Below are positions 1-6,899 of a stretch of 7,979 nucleotides of DNA, piece after piece. Under the pieces are notes generated by a model, which saw nothing but the letters and a program-made list of their open reading frames with translations, was not told where the DNA came from and did no database searches. This DNA is from Lactobacillaceae bacterium (GTDB taxonomy: Bacteria > Bacillota > Bacilli > Lactobacillales > Lactobacillaceae): positions 1 to 7,979 of the forward strand of contig CADFHB010000025.1 of the NCBI GenBank assembly GCA_902834055.1, in the 5' to 3' direction. Numbering within the stretch: the first letter of the stretch is position 1; each line of letters begins with the position of its first letter. The translations under genes were made by a program, and so were the position numbers.

Positions 1-45
1 AAAATTAACTAACTAAAAATAATTAGATTGCGAATAGTATCACAA

Positions 46-1189
46 TTATTCCCCCAGTGTTGCTGGCACCCCCTGCCAGTAGTAATTAAGGAGGGCGAGC
101 AGTAGTAAGACAACCGCAGCTGCAGTCACGCCTGTCCAATGATACATAGACCAGGCGTTAATCCCCGTTAGCGTACCCAGTGAACCACCAAAGAAATACG
201 AAAACATAAAAATCGAATTGTTCCGGCTGTTGGCTTTACGACTAAGCGACTGAATAATCGCCTGGTTGGTTACCTGACTAAATTGGGTGCTGAGGTCTAG
301 GACAATGATTCTTAACATTAATGAATACAGGTTTCGTCCACAGAACCAGAATATCAGGTAAGCTAGTAGCGCCAGGCACCAGCTAATTTGAATGTTTCGC
401 CGCGGTGAATAGCGGTTAACCACTCGACCAATCGACGGCGCCGCCAAAATAGCCACGACCCCGAGGAGGCCCATGCTTTCGGCAACGGCGCTCCCGTACC
501 CAAAACGGTCTGCCAGCAGGAACGACAGAGTAGCCCAAAAACAGGTTAGCTAGGCCAAACAAACAAAAACCATTAACGGCAGCGACCCGCAGGTACCGGT
601 ATTGCTTAATTAACCGGGGAACGGAGGTTAGGATACCCCAATAGCTCGTCTTAAACGTTAACTGCCGTGGATCATTCGGCACCAATAAGTGGATCATGAC
701 CAACAGGCATAGGTTGGCTCCTGCTGCCAAGAAATAGACCATCGACCATCCCCAATGAGCGGCAATTACCCCACTAAAGGTTCGGGCAAACAAAATCCCT
801 GTAAGCATCCCGCTAATCATTGCACCCAAAACCGGACCCTGTTTTTTGACGGGGGTTAAATAGGCAACATATGGAATAATGATCTGACCACCAATCGAGG
901 TTAAGCCAATCACTACCGACGCAATTCCAAAGGAGATAATATTTTGCGAACAGGCTGCTAACAACAGGCCGGCAACCTAAGCGACCTCCATCCACTGTAA
1001 AAAATGATAACGATTATAGGCATCCCCTAGCGGCACTACGAGCAATAAGCCTAGCGCATAGCTCACTTAGGTCAGCATTGCAATGACGGCCACCACTCCT
1101 GGAGCAACATTAAAGCTGACCGTCAGTAGTTTTTCAATTGGTTGGATATAAAACATGCTGGCTACGATCACGCCCACGCACGCCGCCAT
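46..1189 (-). pseudogene. Decayed MFS transporter (AraJ/YnfM-like), two nonsense codons plus one frameshift
   Basis: Remnant of a roughly 380-codon, 12-helix major facilitator superfamily exporter. Reading minus from ATG 1189, the frame gives VGVIVASMFYIQPIEKLL, then a TAA at 1069-1067 (probably an old Gln codon, as in TLTQ of relatives). Next comes YALGLLLVVPLGD, a degenerate MFS motif A region, then a TAG at 979-977. The frame then stays open through a GQIIIPYVAYLTP segment and a GWSMVYFLAAGANL helix. At 537-541 (five A on plus, T5 in the gene) an extra base shifts the frame. Removing one T restores LFWATLSFLLADRFGYG, which runs into MGLLGVVAILAAPSIGR and on to the stop at 46-48. The original 5' end is uncertain: a TAG at 1213-1211 closes the frame seven codons above ATG 1189. 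Substrate is unknown. The family assignment follows the conserved phrases; loss of function is inferred from three independent lesions. Confidence 0.88.
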
Positions 1190-1194
1190 AAAAA

Positions 1195-1316
1195 TGGGAG
1201 TGAGACAGAACTAGCTTGCTAGTTCGTCTTCGAACCCCCGCAAGCACAAATAGGCCTCCAGTGTTCGGCTTTGCCGGGCACTGGAGGCCATTTGTGTACT
1301 GCGCTGTTCGTACTTT
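1195..1316. repeat. Multi-hairpin, repeat-like intergenic element
   Basis: About 120 bp made almost wholly of inverted repeats. Hairpin 1 (1203-1229) has arms AGAC-A-GAACTAGC and GCTAGTTC-GTCT around a TT loop, with one bulged A at 1207. Hairpin 2 (1245-1296) is a stem of about 24 bp: CACAAAT(A)GGCCTCCAGTG at 1245-1263 pairs with 1279-1296 with one bulged A at 1252, and TTCGGC at 1264-1269 pairs with GCCGGG at 1273-1278 around a TTT loop. A competing small hairpin, GTTCG/CGAAC, lies at 1222-1235. Neither long stem is followed directly by a T run on either strand, so a simple terminator is unlikely. It resembles the palindromic repeats scattered between genes in lactobacilli, but copy number cannot be seen from one window. 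It could also be a structured RNA. It lies against the 5' end of the broken transporter. Confidence 0.65.
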
Positions 1317-1332
1317 AGCTAGGCTGTAAAGA

Positions 1333-1365
1333 TTATGTCACAGCCTCAATGTAATTATTATTCAT
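1333..1365 (-). CDS. Possible 10-codon leader ORF or detached transporter start
   Basis: Minus-strand ATG at 1365-1363 opens MNNNYIEAVT and ends in TAA at 1335-1333. A good Shine-Dalgarno (GAGGTGG, plus 1373-1379) sits 7 bases upstream. The ORF end overlaps a 7-bp inverted repeat, AGGCTGT/ACAGCCT (1321-1327 and 1340-1346, 12-base loop). Two readings are possible. It may be a leader peptide with a downstream hairpin, or it may be the original start and RBS of the transporter, separated from its body by the element at 1195-1316. An ORF this short can occur by chance; the RBS is the only real support. Confidence 0.25.
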   Translation of the reverse strand: MNNNYIEAVT

Positions 1366-1451
1366 TTACTACCCACCTCTTTTTGGTGAATAGCTTAGCG
1401 CACGATGATATTCAGCAGAAGTGTTGTCTTGACATACCCCCTCATGATGAA

Positions 1452-2294
1452 TTAGCAGGTAAGGGCGGTGACAACCTTGTTCAGCACCAGCTGCTCACGA
1501 GCAAATACCGTGATTTGCCGGGCAGGAAGATCCGTTAGTGGTGCACTACCTAGTCCTGGATCATGACTGGTCAGATCGGCCACCATCCCCGCCGGTAAGA
1601 TCGTTTGAAAGGCGGAATGTCGGATCAATTGAATCATCGTAGCAGTATAGTCAACCATCTTAAGGCACTGAAAGTGGGCACGATATTTTAACAACTGTTG
1701 ACTGACTGGCCAGTAGTCAAGCGCAATTAAGAGTTGTTTACCGGTAAGTTCGGCCAGCGTACACGGCCGACTATCAATTCCTCCTGCCCGGGCTAGGACA
1801 CCAAAGCCTTCCTTTGCTAACCGTTGTTTAACATAGGGACCCTTTATTTGCTTAACCAGTGAACCATTGACAATAACGATGTCCAGTTCGCCGCTGTTAA
1901 ATAGGTCGATTAAGTTAACGCCCGCATTACCTACCTTGAGGAGCTTAAATTCGGCTAGGTGCCGGGCAAAGAAGCCGGGGTAGCAATAGGCAGCAATATT
2001 ATCAAAAACACCAATCAGTAAATTTTTCCACTCCACTCGCGATTTTTCCCGGAGATGTTCAAAGTCGTCAATTAACTGCTGGGTCCGCTGCTTAAATGAA
2101 GTGCCGGCAACGGTTAATTCTACCCCGCGCGCCGTGCGGACAAAAAGTGTTAGGCCAAACTCATCCTCTAATTGACGCATCTTCTTACTGATCGTTGACT
2201 GGTCAACATAAAGGTAGTCGGCAGCACGGCTGAAACTATGCAACTTGCTCACAACTAGGAAAATGCGGAGTAGTTCAAAATTGAAGTCATCCAT
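1452..2294 (-). CDS. LysR-family transcriptional regulator
   Basis: A 280-residue cytoplasmic DNA-binding regulator. Residues 1-60 form the classic LysR winged helix-turn-helix: FELLRIFLVVSKLHSFSRAADYLYVDQSTISKKMRQLEDEFGLTLF, followed by VRTARGVELTVAG. The rest is a periplasmic-binding-protein-like effector domain (LLIGVFDNIAAYCYPGFF, then ELDIVIVNGSLV). The protein is slightly shorter than the usual 290-300 residues, mostly at the C-terminus. It is translated from ATG 2294 behind AGGAGGGG. The protease gene ends 12 bp upstream, so the two are probably co-transcribed. LysR regulators more often face their target divergently; here the only downstream gene is the ruined transporter about 260 bp away. 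The transporter may have been its target, leaving the regulator partly orphaned, or it may control the protease transcription unit. The effector is unknown. Confidence 0.9.
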   Translation of the reverse strand: MDDFNFELLRIFLVVSKLHSFSRAADYLYVDQSTISKKMRQLEDEFGLTLFVRTARGVELTVAGTSFKQRTQQLIDDFEHLREKSRVEWKNLLIGVFDNIAAYCYPGFFARHLAEFKLLKVGNAGVNLIDLFNSGELDIVIVNGSLVKQIKGPYVKQRLAKEGFGVLARAGGIDSRPCTLAELTGKQLLIALDYWPVSQQLLKYRAHFQCLKMVDYTATMIQLIRHSAFQTILPAGMVADLTSHDPGLGSAPLTDLPARQITVFAREQLVLNKVVTALTC

Positions 2295-2300
2295 TGACCG

Positions 2301-2308
2301 CCCCTCCT
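2301..2308 (-). promoter_or_regulatory. LysR ribosome binding site overlapping the protease stop codon
   Basis: The minus strand reads AGGAGGGG here, 6 bases before ATG 2294. Its first two bases are also part of the protease TAG stop (2309-2307). Ribosomes ending on the protease therefore sit on the next RBS, which points to translational coupling and supports one transcript. Confidence 0.8.
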
Positions 2309-3014
2309 ATTGTTCATCGTTATACAGTTGCCGTAACGTCTGCCGGTCAAGCCTAGCAATCCCCGTCTTGACGTTACGGGGGATCATCACACTGTGCATG
2401 TACTCAGGCGCATGAGCCAGGCCTAGTGCGTGTCCTAGCTCGTGTTCGGCAACTTCGGTCCGAAAGTGGTGACTAGCGTAGTCTAGTTGATCTGGATCAA
2501 GCGTCGACCGGGCGTTGATTAGGGCATGGGTATCAGGGTTGTATTGGGTACTAGTAGAACCTAACTGCGAAGTGGTATAGCCGACTCCCGGGGTGGTACT
2601 GTTACTATTACTAGATAACGAACCGTCACGGGCAATGATGTCGGCACGCCCTTCGTTCTTCGTCCAACGGAGGTGAACGACGCCGACCCGGTTCCAGGCA
2701 CTGACAGCCGACTTAAAGGCTGACTGAATCGCTCGATCGTGGGTATCCATGTAAATCCAAATTCGTCGACTGGGCCAACGAATATCCTCGGTTGGTGTCG
2801 CCGTCCGACGCGGAATGTAAAGACGGTGTTTCGCGGCGCGGACCGCCTGAGATGAGTCATCATTGGTCGTCGCTTGATCATCATCACCGTTCCCACTAAG
2901 GATAGTGACAGAAGGTGTGCTTACCGTTGGCAGGTCACCATCGGCAACGGCCGTACTAGTTGCCATCACCAGTCCAACCAGCAGGCTCAGTGTTAATAAC
3001 CACCACCGTTTCAT
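2307..3014 (-). CDS. Secreted matrixin-type zinc metalloprotease (metzincin)
   Basis: A 235-residue exported protease. Residues 1-24 are a signal peptide: basic MKRWW start, hydrophobic LLTLSLLVGLVMA, and a likely cut after AVA-24. A low-complexity Asp/Ser/Thr-rich stretch (about 25-58) follows, which may be a linker or short propeptide, then the catalytic domain from about residue 62. The metzincin zinc site HELGHALGLAH is at 191-201 (His191, His195, His201 as ligands, Glu192 as catalytic base), with a Met-turn SVM at 208-210. No LPxTG motif, C-terminal helix or wall-binding repeat is visible, so the enzyme is probably released. No canonical PRCGVPD cysteine-switch propeptide is present. Start ATG 3014 follows an AAGGAGG RBS (around 3023-3030). 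Lactobacilli often carry small matrixins of this kind with unknown substrates. Its partner is the LysR gene directly downstream. Confidence 0.9.
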   Translation of the reverse strand: MKRWWLLTLSLLVGLVMATSTAVADGDLPTVSTPSVTILSGNGDDDQATTNDDSSQAVRAAKHRLYIPRRTATPTEDIRWPSRRIWIYMDTHDRAIQSAFKSAVSAWNRVGVVHLRWTKNEGRADIIARDGSLSSNSNSTTPGVGYTTSQLGSTSTQYNPDTHALINARSTLDPDQLDYASHHFRTEVAEHELGHALGLAHAPEYMHSVMIPRNVKTGIARLDRQTLRQLYNDEQ

Positions 3015-3080
3015 TGCCGTTTTCCTCCTTTACGTCCATTAAGTTCCTAACCATCATCGCCCACTTTGGCCCGTTTCGCA

Positions 3081-3117
3081 AATAAAAAGCACCCCTCCTC
3101 CTTGACAAACAAGGGTG
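3081..3117 (-). terminator. Probable rho-independent terminator of the permease-kinase operon
   Basis: On the minus strand a hairpin starts 28 bases beyond the kinase stop codon. CACCC (3117-3113) pairs with GGGTG (3094-3090), and an inner CTTG/CAAG pairing lies around 3101-3113. The stem is interrupted by a purine-rich bulge (GGAGGAG). It is followed by GC and TTTTTATT. The uneven stem makes it moderate in strength, so some readthrough into the protease-LysR genes is possible. I found no convincing separate promoter between here and 3014. Confidence 0.6.
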
Positions 3118-3145
3118 AAGAAGTACTTAATCGCTCTATTCGTAT

Positions 3146-4291
3146 CTATTGACGGGTAGCTTTAATCAACCGGGCCACGTTTTCGGCGGTTTGGGCAATG
3201 TCTTGCCGCGCATCTTCTAGTGCCTTAGCCAGTGGCTTAGCACCAGCAGGCGTGGCAAAGATGGCATCAATTGCATCCTTCGTGTACAGGCTGTCGACCC
3301 CCTTGCCGATGTTACCAGCAAGGACGATCACCGGTGCCTGGTGAGCAACACTCTTGCAGGCCTTGGCGACACCATAAGGGGTTTTGCCAAACTTGGTCTG
3401 AAAGTCAATTCCGCCCTCACCGGTGAAGACGAAGTCAGCGCCTGCGGCTTTTTCCTTCAGCCCGGTCGCATTGATAACCAGCTCCACCCCATGCTCCATC
3501 TGGGCATTGGTGAACGCCAGTAAGCCGGCACCAAGACCGCCGGCAGCACCGGCACCAGCTGCTTGCTCGATGTTACGACCAGTATCCCGGGCGATCACCT
3601 GGGCATAGTGGTGAAGGTTGTGGTCCAGTGTCTTAACCATTTCTGGCGTTGCGCCCTTCTGCGGACCGAAAACGGGAGCCGCACCGTCATCCCCGGTCAG
3701 CGGGTTAGTGACGTCGGAAGCAATCGCAATTGTGGCTTGTGCAACCCGGGGATCAACTTGGGAAACGTCGATTCGGTCAAGGTCGGCCAGGGCACCACCG
3801 CCGAAGCCGATTGGTTTTCCATCGGCCTTTAGCAACTTAACTCCCAGTGCCTGGGCCATCCCGGCACCACCATCAACGGTTGCACTACCGCCAATTCCAA
3901 TAATTATCTTCTTGGCTCCCCGCTTGATGGCATCGAGGATTAGCTCCCCGGTACCGTAAGTAGTTGTGACCAACGGTTTAGCCGTCTGGTCATTAATAAA
4001 CTGGATCCCGCTGGCAGCGGCCATTTCAATTACCGCCGTGTGGCCGTCGCCTAACATCCCGTAGTCAGCGTTGGTCAGGTGGTCAAAGGGATCATGGACC
4101 TGGGCCGTGACCAATTGCCCAGCCGTCGCATCAACGAGGGATTGGACGGTTCCTTCGCCGCCGTCCGCCATCGGGACCAAGGCGTACTCGGCATCCGGAT
4201 AAACCCGTTTGATCCCCGCCGCCATTGTTTCGGCGGCTTGTTTAGCGGTTAAACCACCCTTGAAAGAGTCTGGTGCAATAACAAACTTCAT
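3146..4291 (-). CDS. glxK: Glycerate kinase (GlxK/GarK family)
   Basis: A 381-residue cytosolic kinase, full length for Pfam Gly_kinase (PF02595). It phosphorylates D-glycerate with ATP; characterised members of this family make 2-phosphoglycerate, which enters lower glycolysis. Family signatures run in order: APDSFKGGLTA near the N-terminus (about 6-16), MADGGEGT (41-48), IGIGGSATVDGGAGMAQALG (131-150), ASDVTNPLTG then FGPQKGA (191-214), a glycine-rich AGAAGGLGAGLLAF (247-260) and FTGEGGIDFQTKFGKTP (289-305). No key segment is missing. Start ATG 4291 follows AGGAAAGGG with 9-base spacing, and that RBS overlaps the permease stop codon 16 bp upstream. It is therefore the second gene of a permease-kinase operon, ended by the hairpin at 3081-3117. 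The family is secure; the 2- versus 3-phosphoglycerate product is taken from family knowledge. Confidence 0.95.
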   Translation of the reverse strand: MKFVIAPDSFKGGLTAKQAAETMAAGIKRVYPDAEYALVPMADGGEGTVQSLVDATAGQLVTAQVHDPFDHLTNADYGMLGDGHTAVIEMAAASGIQFINDQTAKPLVTTTYGTGELILDAIKRGAKKIIIGIGGSATVDGGAGMAQALGVKLLKADGKPIGFGGGALADLDRIDVSQVDPRVAQATIAIASDVTNPLTGDDGAAPVFGPQKGATPEMVKTLDHNLHHYAQVIARDTGRNIEQAAGAGAAGGLGAGLLAFTNAQMEHGVELVINATGLKEKAAGADFVFTGEGGIDFQTKFGKTPYGVAKACKSVAHQAPVIVLAGNIGKGVDSLYTKDAIDAIFATPAGAKPLAKALEDARQDIAQTAENVARLIKATRQ

Positions 4292-4300
4292 GATCTTTCA

Positions 4301-4309
4301 CCCTTTCCT
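4301..4309 (-). promoter_or_regulatory. Kinase ribosome binding site overlapping the permease stop codon
   Basis: The minus strand reads AGGAAAGGG, 9 bases before ATG 4291. Its first two bases (AG) lie inside the permease TAG stop at 4310-4308. This suggests coupled translation of transporter and kinase. Confidence 0.65.
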
Positions 4310-5603
4310 AAATTAAGTGTAAGAAGCCGTACAAGATCGTGGCCGTCAGCATAGCCGAACCACCGACAATTGCCTCGTAGAGGATCCCGTGTGACCGCTC
4401 CTTGATGTCCATATGCATGGCATTAGCAGTCACGTGGAAGTAGTTTCCTTGTGGCAATTGGTCGACCACAATGGCACCAGTGTGAACCATCGCCGCTGCT
4501 GCCAGTGGGGCCACCCCAAAGCCCAGAATGGCCTTGGAGAAGGAACCAGTAGCCAGAATAACCCCGGTTGACGTCGACCCGGCTGCTGCTGCCATTACGA
4601 TCCCGGACAGTGGTGCGAGGAGGACACCCGGCAAGTGACCGGCCTTAATTCCAGCAATCATCAGTGCAGGCAGGTTGGACGAGGTAATCGTCGCCCCAAT
4701 TGCGCCGGCACCAATCAGAATCATTACGACCGCCGTCATCCGGCTAATACCAGTTTGGGCGTATTCACGTAAGAACTTCCCCTTGTGCATTGCCAGCGCA
4801 CCAATGACGGCAGCCACTGGTAAGACGTAAGCTGCATCAATGTTGACCTTTGTCAAGGCTTCGATGTGGAAGATCGCCCCCAGCGGGTTGAGCATCAGAA
4901 AAATAATTGCCAAGACGGGGGTAACCAGTGACTGAGCCAGGGTCGGTAGTTCTTTTTCATCAACCTGCTTCCGGTCAGTTAAATCAGCGCTCGTTACCGC
5001 ATCGCCCCGACTCTTAATTAACGAGGCCACGATCACCGTAACGACCAGGGCAACGAGGGCCGGGATAAAGTCAGCGATCATGACCTGGCTAAGTTCAACA
5101 CCGAAGCCCTTAGCAGCAGCAATCGTGTTGGCATTTGGTGAAATAATGTTACCAGCCTTACCACCGCCAGACAGAGCAACCAGTAGCGCCAGTTTAGAGA
5201 TTTTCAGTCGTTGGCCGACTTCTAGTGCAATCGGCGCTACAATCAAAACCGCTACCGGGATGAAAACCCCCACCGCGGTAATTACCATTGTGGCAAAGGC
5301 CAAAGAAAAGATCGCCATCCGGTCACCAAGCTTATTAATGATCGTCCGGGCAAGGGTTTCCGCCGCCCCAGAGTCCATCATGACCCCGGCTAAAACCCCG
5401 GCGGCCAGTACCCGCAGGACGGTCCCCATCACACTCTGGGTCCCCTTAATCATAATCTGGATGGTCCCCATTGCGCTGGCACCACCGATTAAGGCACCAA
5501 TAATTGCCCCGAGGAACAGTGCATAAACAGGATCAAGCTTTTTTAGAATTAAAATAATTGCTAGGGCTAAGCCGATTAGGGCGCCCCACCATGTCACAAC
5601 CAT
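4308..5603 (-). CDS. GntP-family permease, probable D-glycerate (sugar acid) importer
   Basis: A 431-residue integral membrane transporter of the gluconate:H+ symporter (GntP) family. Nearly the whole chain is hydrophobic segments broken by short loops, consistent with about 12 membrane helices; the longest polar stretch is a central loop near residues 198-222 (KSRGDAVTSADLTDRKQVDEKEL). The family-typical glycine-rich region LSGGGKAGNIISPNANTIAAAKGF lies at about 144-167, and a second one (AAAAGSTSTGVILATGS) in the C-terminal half. Start ATG 5603 follows an AAAGGAGG RBS (5611-5618). GntP members take up gluconate, glycerate and related acids. Glycerate is inferred from the glycerate kinase 16 bp downstream and the divergent CdaR regulator, not from the sequence of the binding site. 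Transcription probably starts in the 5604-5815 control region. Confidence 0.92.
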   Translation of the reverse strand: MVVTWWGALIGLALAIILILKKLDPVYALFLGAIIGALIGGASAMGTIQIMIKGTQSVMGTVLRVLAAGVLAGVMMDSGAAETLARTIINKLGDRMAIFSLAFATMVITAVGVFIPVAVLIVAPIALEVGQRLKISKLALLVALSGGGKAGNIISPNANTIAAAKGFGVELSQVMIADFIPALVALVVTVIVASLIKSRGDAVTSADLTDRKQVDEKELPTLAQSLVTPVLAIIFLMLNPLGAIFHIEALTKVNIDAAYVLPVAAVIGALAMHKGKFLREYAQTGISRMTAVVMILIGAGAIGATITSSNLPALMIAGIKAGHLPGVLLAPLSGIVMAAAAGSTSTGVILATGSFSKAILGFGVAPLAAAAMVHTGAIVVDQLPQGNYFHVTANAMHMDIKERSHGILYEAIVGGSAMLTATILYGFLHLI

Positions 5604-5652
5604 GAGTTTTCCTCCTTTGCTACAAATAAATCAATCAATTAACTATTGTTCT

Positions 5653-5667
5653 TGTTGCCGTTTACAT
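5653..5667 (-). promoter_or_regulatory. Catabolite-responsive element (cre) for CcpA
   Basis: The minus strand reads ATGTAAACGGCAACA. Against TGWAANCGNTNWCA it differs at one informative base (C instead of T after CGN). It overlaps the last bases of the proposed permease -10, a position where CcpA would block transcription. It suggests that the permease and kinase are shut off when preferred sugars are available. Confidence 0.7.
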
Positions 5668-5692
5668 TACGTTAAATTCAGCCGTAACGCAA
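5664..5692 (-). promoter_or_regulatory. Proposed promoter of the permease-kinase operon
   Basis: Minus-strand -35 TTGCGT (5692-5687), a 17-base spacer, and -10 TAATGT (5669-5664). Both boxes are imperfect, as expected for an activated promoter. The predicted start lies near 5657, leaving a leader of about 55 bases before ATG 5603. A 5-bp inverted pair CGTTA/TAACG spans the spacer. Confidence 0.5.
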
Positions 5693-5707
5693 TAAGCAAA
5701 GTGCTTA
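5693..5707. promoter_or_regulatory. Inverted repeat abutting the permease -35, candidate activator site
   Basis: TAAGCA-AAG-TGCTTA is a perfect 6-bp inverted repeat with a 3-base spacer. It ends exactly where the proposed minus-strand -35 begins, the usual place for a class II activator. CdaR is the obvious candidate ligand, but its binding motif in lactobacilli is not known to me. Confidence 0.45.
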
Positions 5708-5730
5708 ACGATTATGGACAAAAATCAGCC

Positions 5731-5742
5731 ATTGTGCACAAT
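5731..5742. promoter_or_regulatory. Perfect 12-bp palindrome ATTGTGCACAAT, candidate operator
   Basis: An uninterrupted palindrome that covers the proposed cdaR -35. A related imperfect copy, ATTATGGACAAAA, lies 20 bases upstream (5711-5723), matching the ATTnTGnACAA pattern. Two spaced copies between divergent genes suggest binding of a dimeric regulator, with autoregulation of cdaR as the simplest idea. Confidence 0.5.
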
Positions 5743-5759
5743 TACACTTATAATATAAT
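5732..5759 (+). promoter_or_regulatory. Proposed cdaR promoter
   Basis: -35 TTGTGC (5732-5737), 16-base spacer, -10 TATAAT (5754-5759). A second overlapping TATAAT is at 5749-5754. The consensus -10 makes this the clearest promoter in the window. The predicted transcript starts about 50 bases before the ATG. Confidence 0.6.
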
Positions 5760-5815
5760 TAGCGAATGTTTTAGTTAGTAATTGACAACCAGTCTTAGTA
5801 AGGGGGCATTTAATA

Positions 5816-6892
5816 ATGAAGCTTAATCCACAACTTGCCCAATCAATCGTGGACCACATGATGGATCAAATTCCTTATAGCATCAATATTATGAACGAAC
5901 ATGGCTACATCATTGCCAGCGGTAACCCCGACCGCATTAACACCCTCCACGTCGGCGCCGTGGATGTAATCAAACAGGGGAAAACACTACCCATGGACCA
6001 GGTTCACGGCAGTCACGGCCAACCTGGTGTTAACATGCCCATTACCTATGAAGGGCAAATCATCGGGGTGGTTGGTATTACCGGTGATCCTGCTAAGGTT
6101 GTCCCACTAGCTTCCCTCCTGAAAACTGCGGTCGAACTATTGCTCAAGCAGAGCGTCGTTGATCAGGAAAAGCGTGAAAACGAAAAGAGCCAGCAGCGGT
6201 TCCTTTACCACCTGCTTCAAGCAACTCAGGATCACCCGGCACCAGCTAGTCTGGTTGCCGAGGCTCGGGAACTTAATATCGACTTGACCATCCCCCGGAC
6301 GGTTGTGGCGATCCGCTGTCAGGTAACGGACCTGGAACGGCTCAATACCGACCCCACTAACCTGACGTTTACCCTGGCCGACAATATTGGCTTAGTGATC
6401 GTCCAAGCTGACTTCGTCCGACGGCGTTTGCTCAAACAACTCGCTGTTCAAAAGATTGCCTATGGGGTTAGTGAACCAACCACCCTCGTTGGCCAAGGGG
6501 CCCAACAGGCCGTTGCCACCCTTAAACTACGCGAAAACTTTCAGGATGATCACCTAACCGAATACCACCAGGTCCAGATTATTGACCTAGTTTTAAAGAG
6601 CCATCTCCCCGTTCAGTCACTAGTTAACCAGTTTGCGGAGCTGTTCGGTAGCGAGACAGGGAAGGAGCTCATTACCACTATCCGGGAATTTATCAAGTGC
6701 AACCTTAACGTTAACCAGACGGCTAAGCACCTCTTTACCCACCGCAATACCGTTAACTACCGGTTAGAGAAAATCAAAGAAGCTTTCCATCTCGATCCAA
6801 AGAAGGCAACAGACCTTTTCCAACTCTATATTGGTTACGCCTACTTCGTTAATCGGGATGACTTGACTAGCGATATTTTCTCTTTAAAGTAG
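5816..6892 (+). CDS. cdaR: CdaR-type sugar-diacid/glycerate regulator
   Basis: A 358-residue cytosolic transcription factor. Residues about 4-130 match the putative sugar diacid recognition domain (PF05651): LAQSIVDHMMDQIPYSINIMNEHGYIIASGNPDRINTLHVGA, then VNMPITYEGQIIGVVGITGDP. Next comes a charged segment (QEKRENEKSQQRF, about 117-129) and a middle domain. A PucR-like C-terminal helix-turn-helix (PF13556) lies at about 280-340, centred on NVNQTAKHLFTHRNTVNYRLEKIKEAF. The length is close to the roughly 385 residues of E. coli CdaR, which activates glycerate/glucarate genes. Start ATG 5816 has AGGGGG 9 bases upstream. It is transcribed away from the permease-kinase pair and shares a 212-bp control region with it, so it is very probably their regulator and may control itself. 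The inducer (glycerate) is inferred from context. Confidence 0.93.
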   Translation: MKLNPQLAQSIVDHMMDQIPYSINIMNEHGYIIASGNPDRINTLHVGAVDVIKQGKTLPMDQVHGSHGQPGVNMPITYEGQIIGVVGITGDPAKVVPLASLLKTAVELLLKQSVVDQEKRENEKSQQRFLYHLLQATQDHPAPASLVAEARELNIDLTIPRTVVAIRCQVTDLERLNTDPTNLTFTLADNIGLVIVQADFVRRRLLKQLAVQKIAYGVSEPTTLVGQGAQQAVATLKLRENFQDDHLTEYHQVQIIDLVLKSHLPVQSLVNQFAELFGSETGKELITTIREFIKCNLNVNQTAKHLFTHRNTVNYRLEKIKEAFHLDPKKATDLFQLYIGYAYFVNRDDLTSDIFSLK

Positions 6893-6899
6893 AAAAGCA

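Noticed and set aside
1..45. AT-rich left edge after the transporter stop
   Set aside because: No hairpin, RBS or ORF could be supported in these bases.
1230..1240. GGGTTCGAA on minus resembling a tRNA T-arm, possible attachment-site remnant
   Set aside because: The bases after it do not form the matching T-stem and there is no acceptor end, so the likeness is limited to a few bases.
1245..1296. Long hairpin as a terminator for the LysR gene
   Set aside because: The stem is strong, but neither strand has a T run directly after it, and it lies about 155 bases beyond the LysR stop.
1429..1457. Consensus TTGACA on plus as a -35 box
   Set aside because: No acceptable -10 lies 16-18 bases downstream (TTAGCA at 1452 at best) and no plus-strand gene follows.
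1335..1538. 67-codon plus-strand ORF across the LysR 3' end
   Set aside because: No RBS before its ATG, and its second half is antisense to the LysR coding region.
2561..2896. 111-codon minus-strand frame inside the protease gene
   Set aside because: Shifted frame of a gene with a signal peptide and a complete zinc site; no family features of its own.
5080..5526. 148-codon open frame on plus, antisense to the permease
   Set aside because: It is the reverse complement of a clear membrane protein gene. The predicted protein is low-complexity Ala/Pro/Thr-rich with no RBS or recognisable motif.
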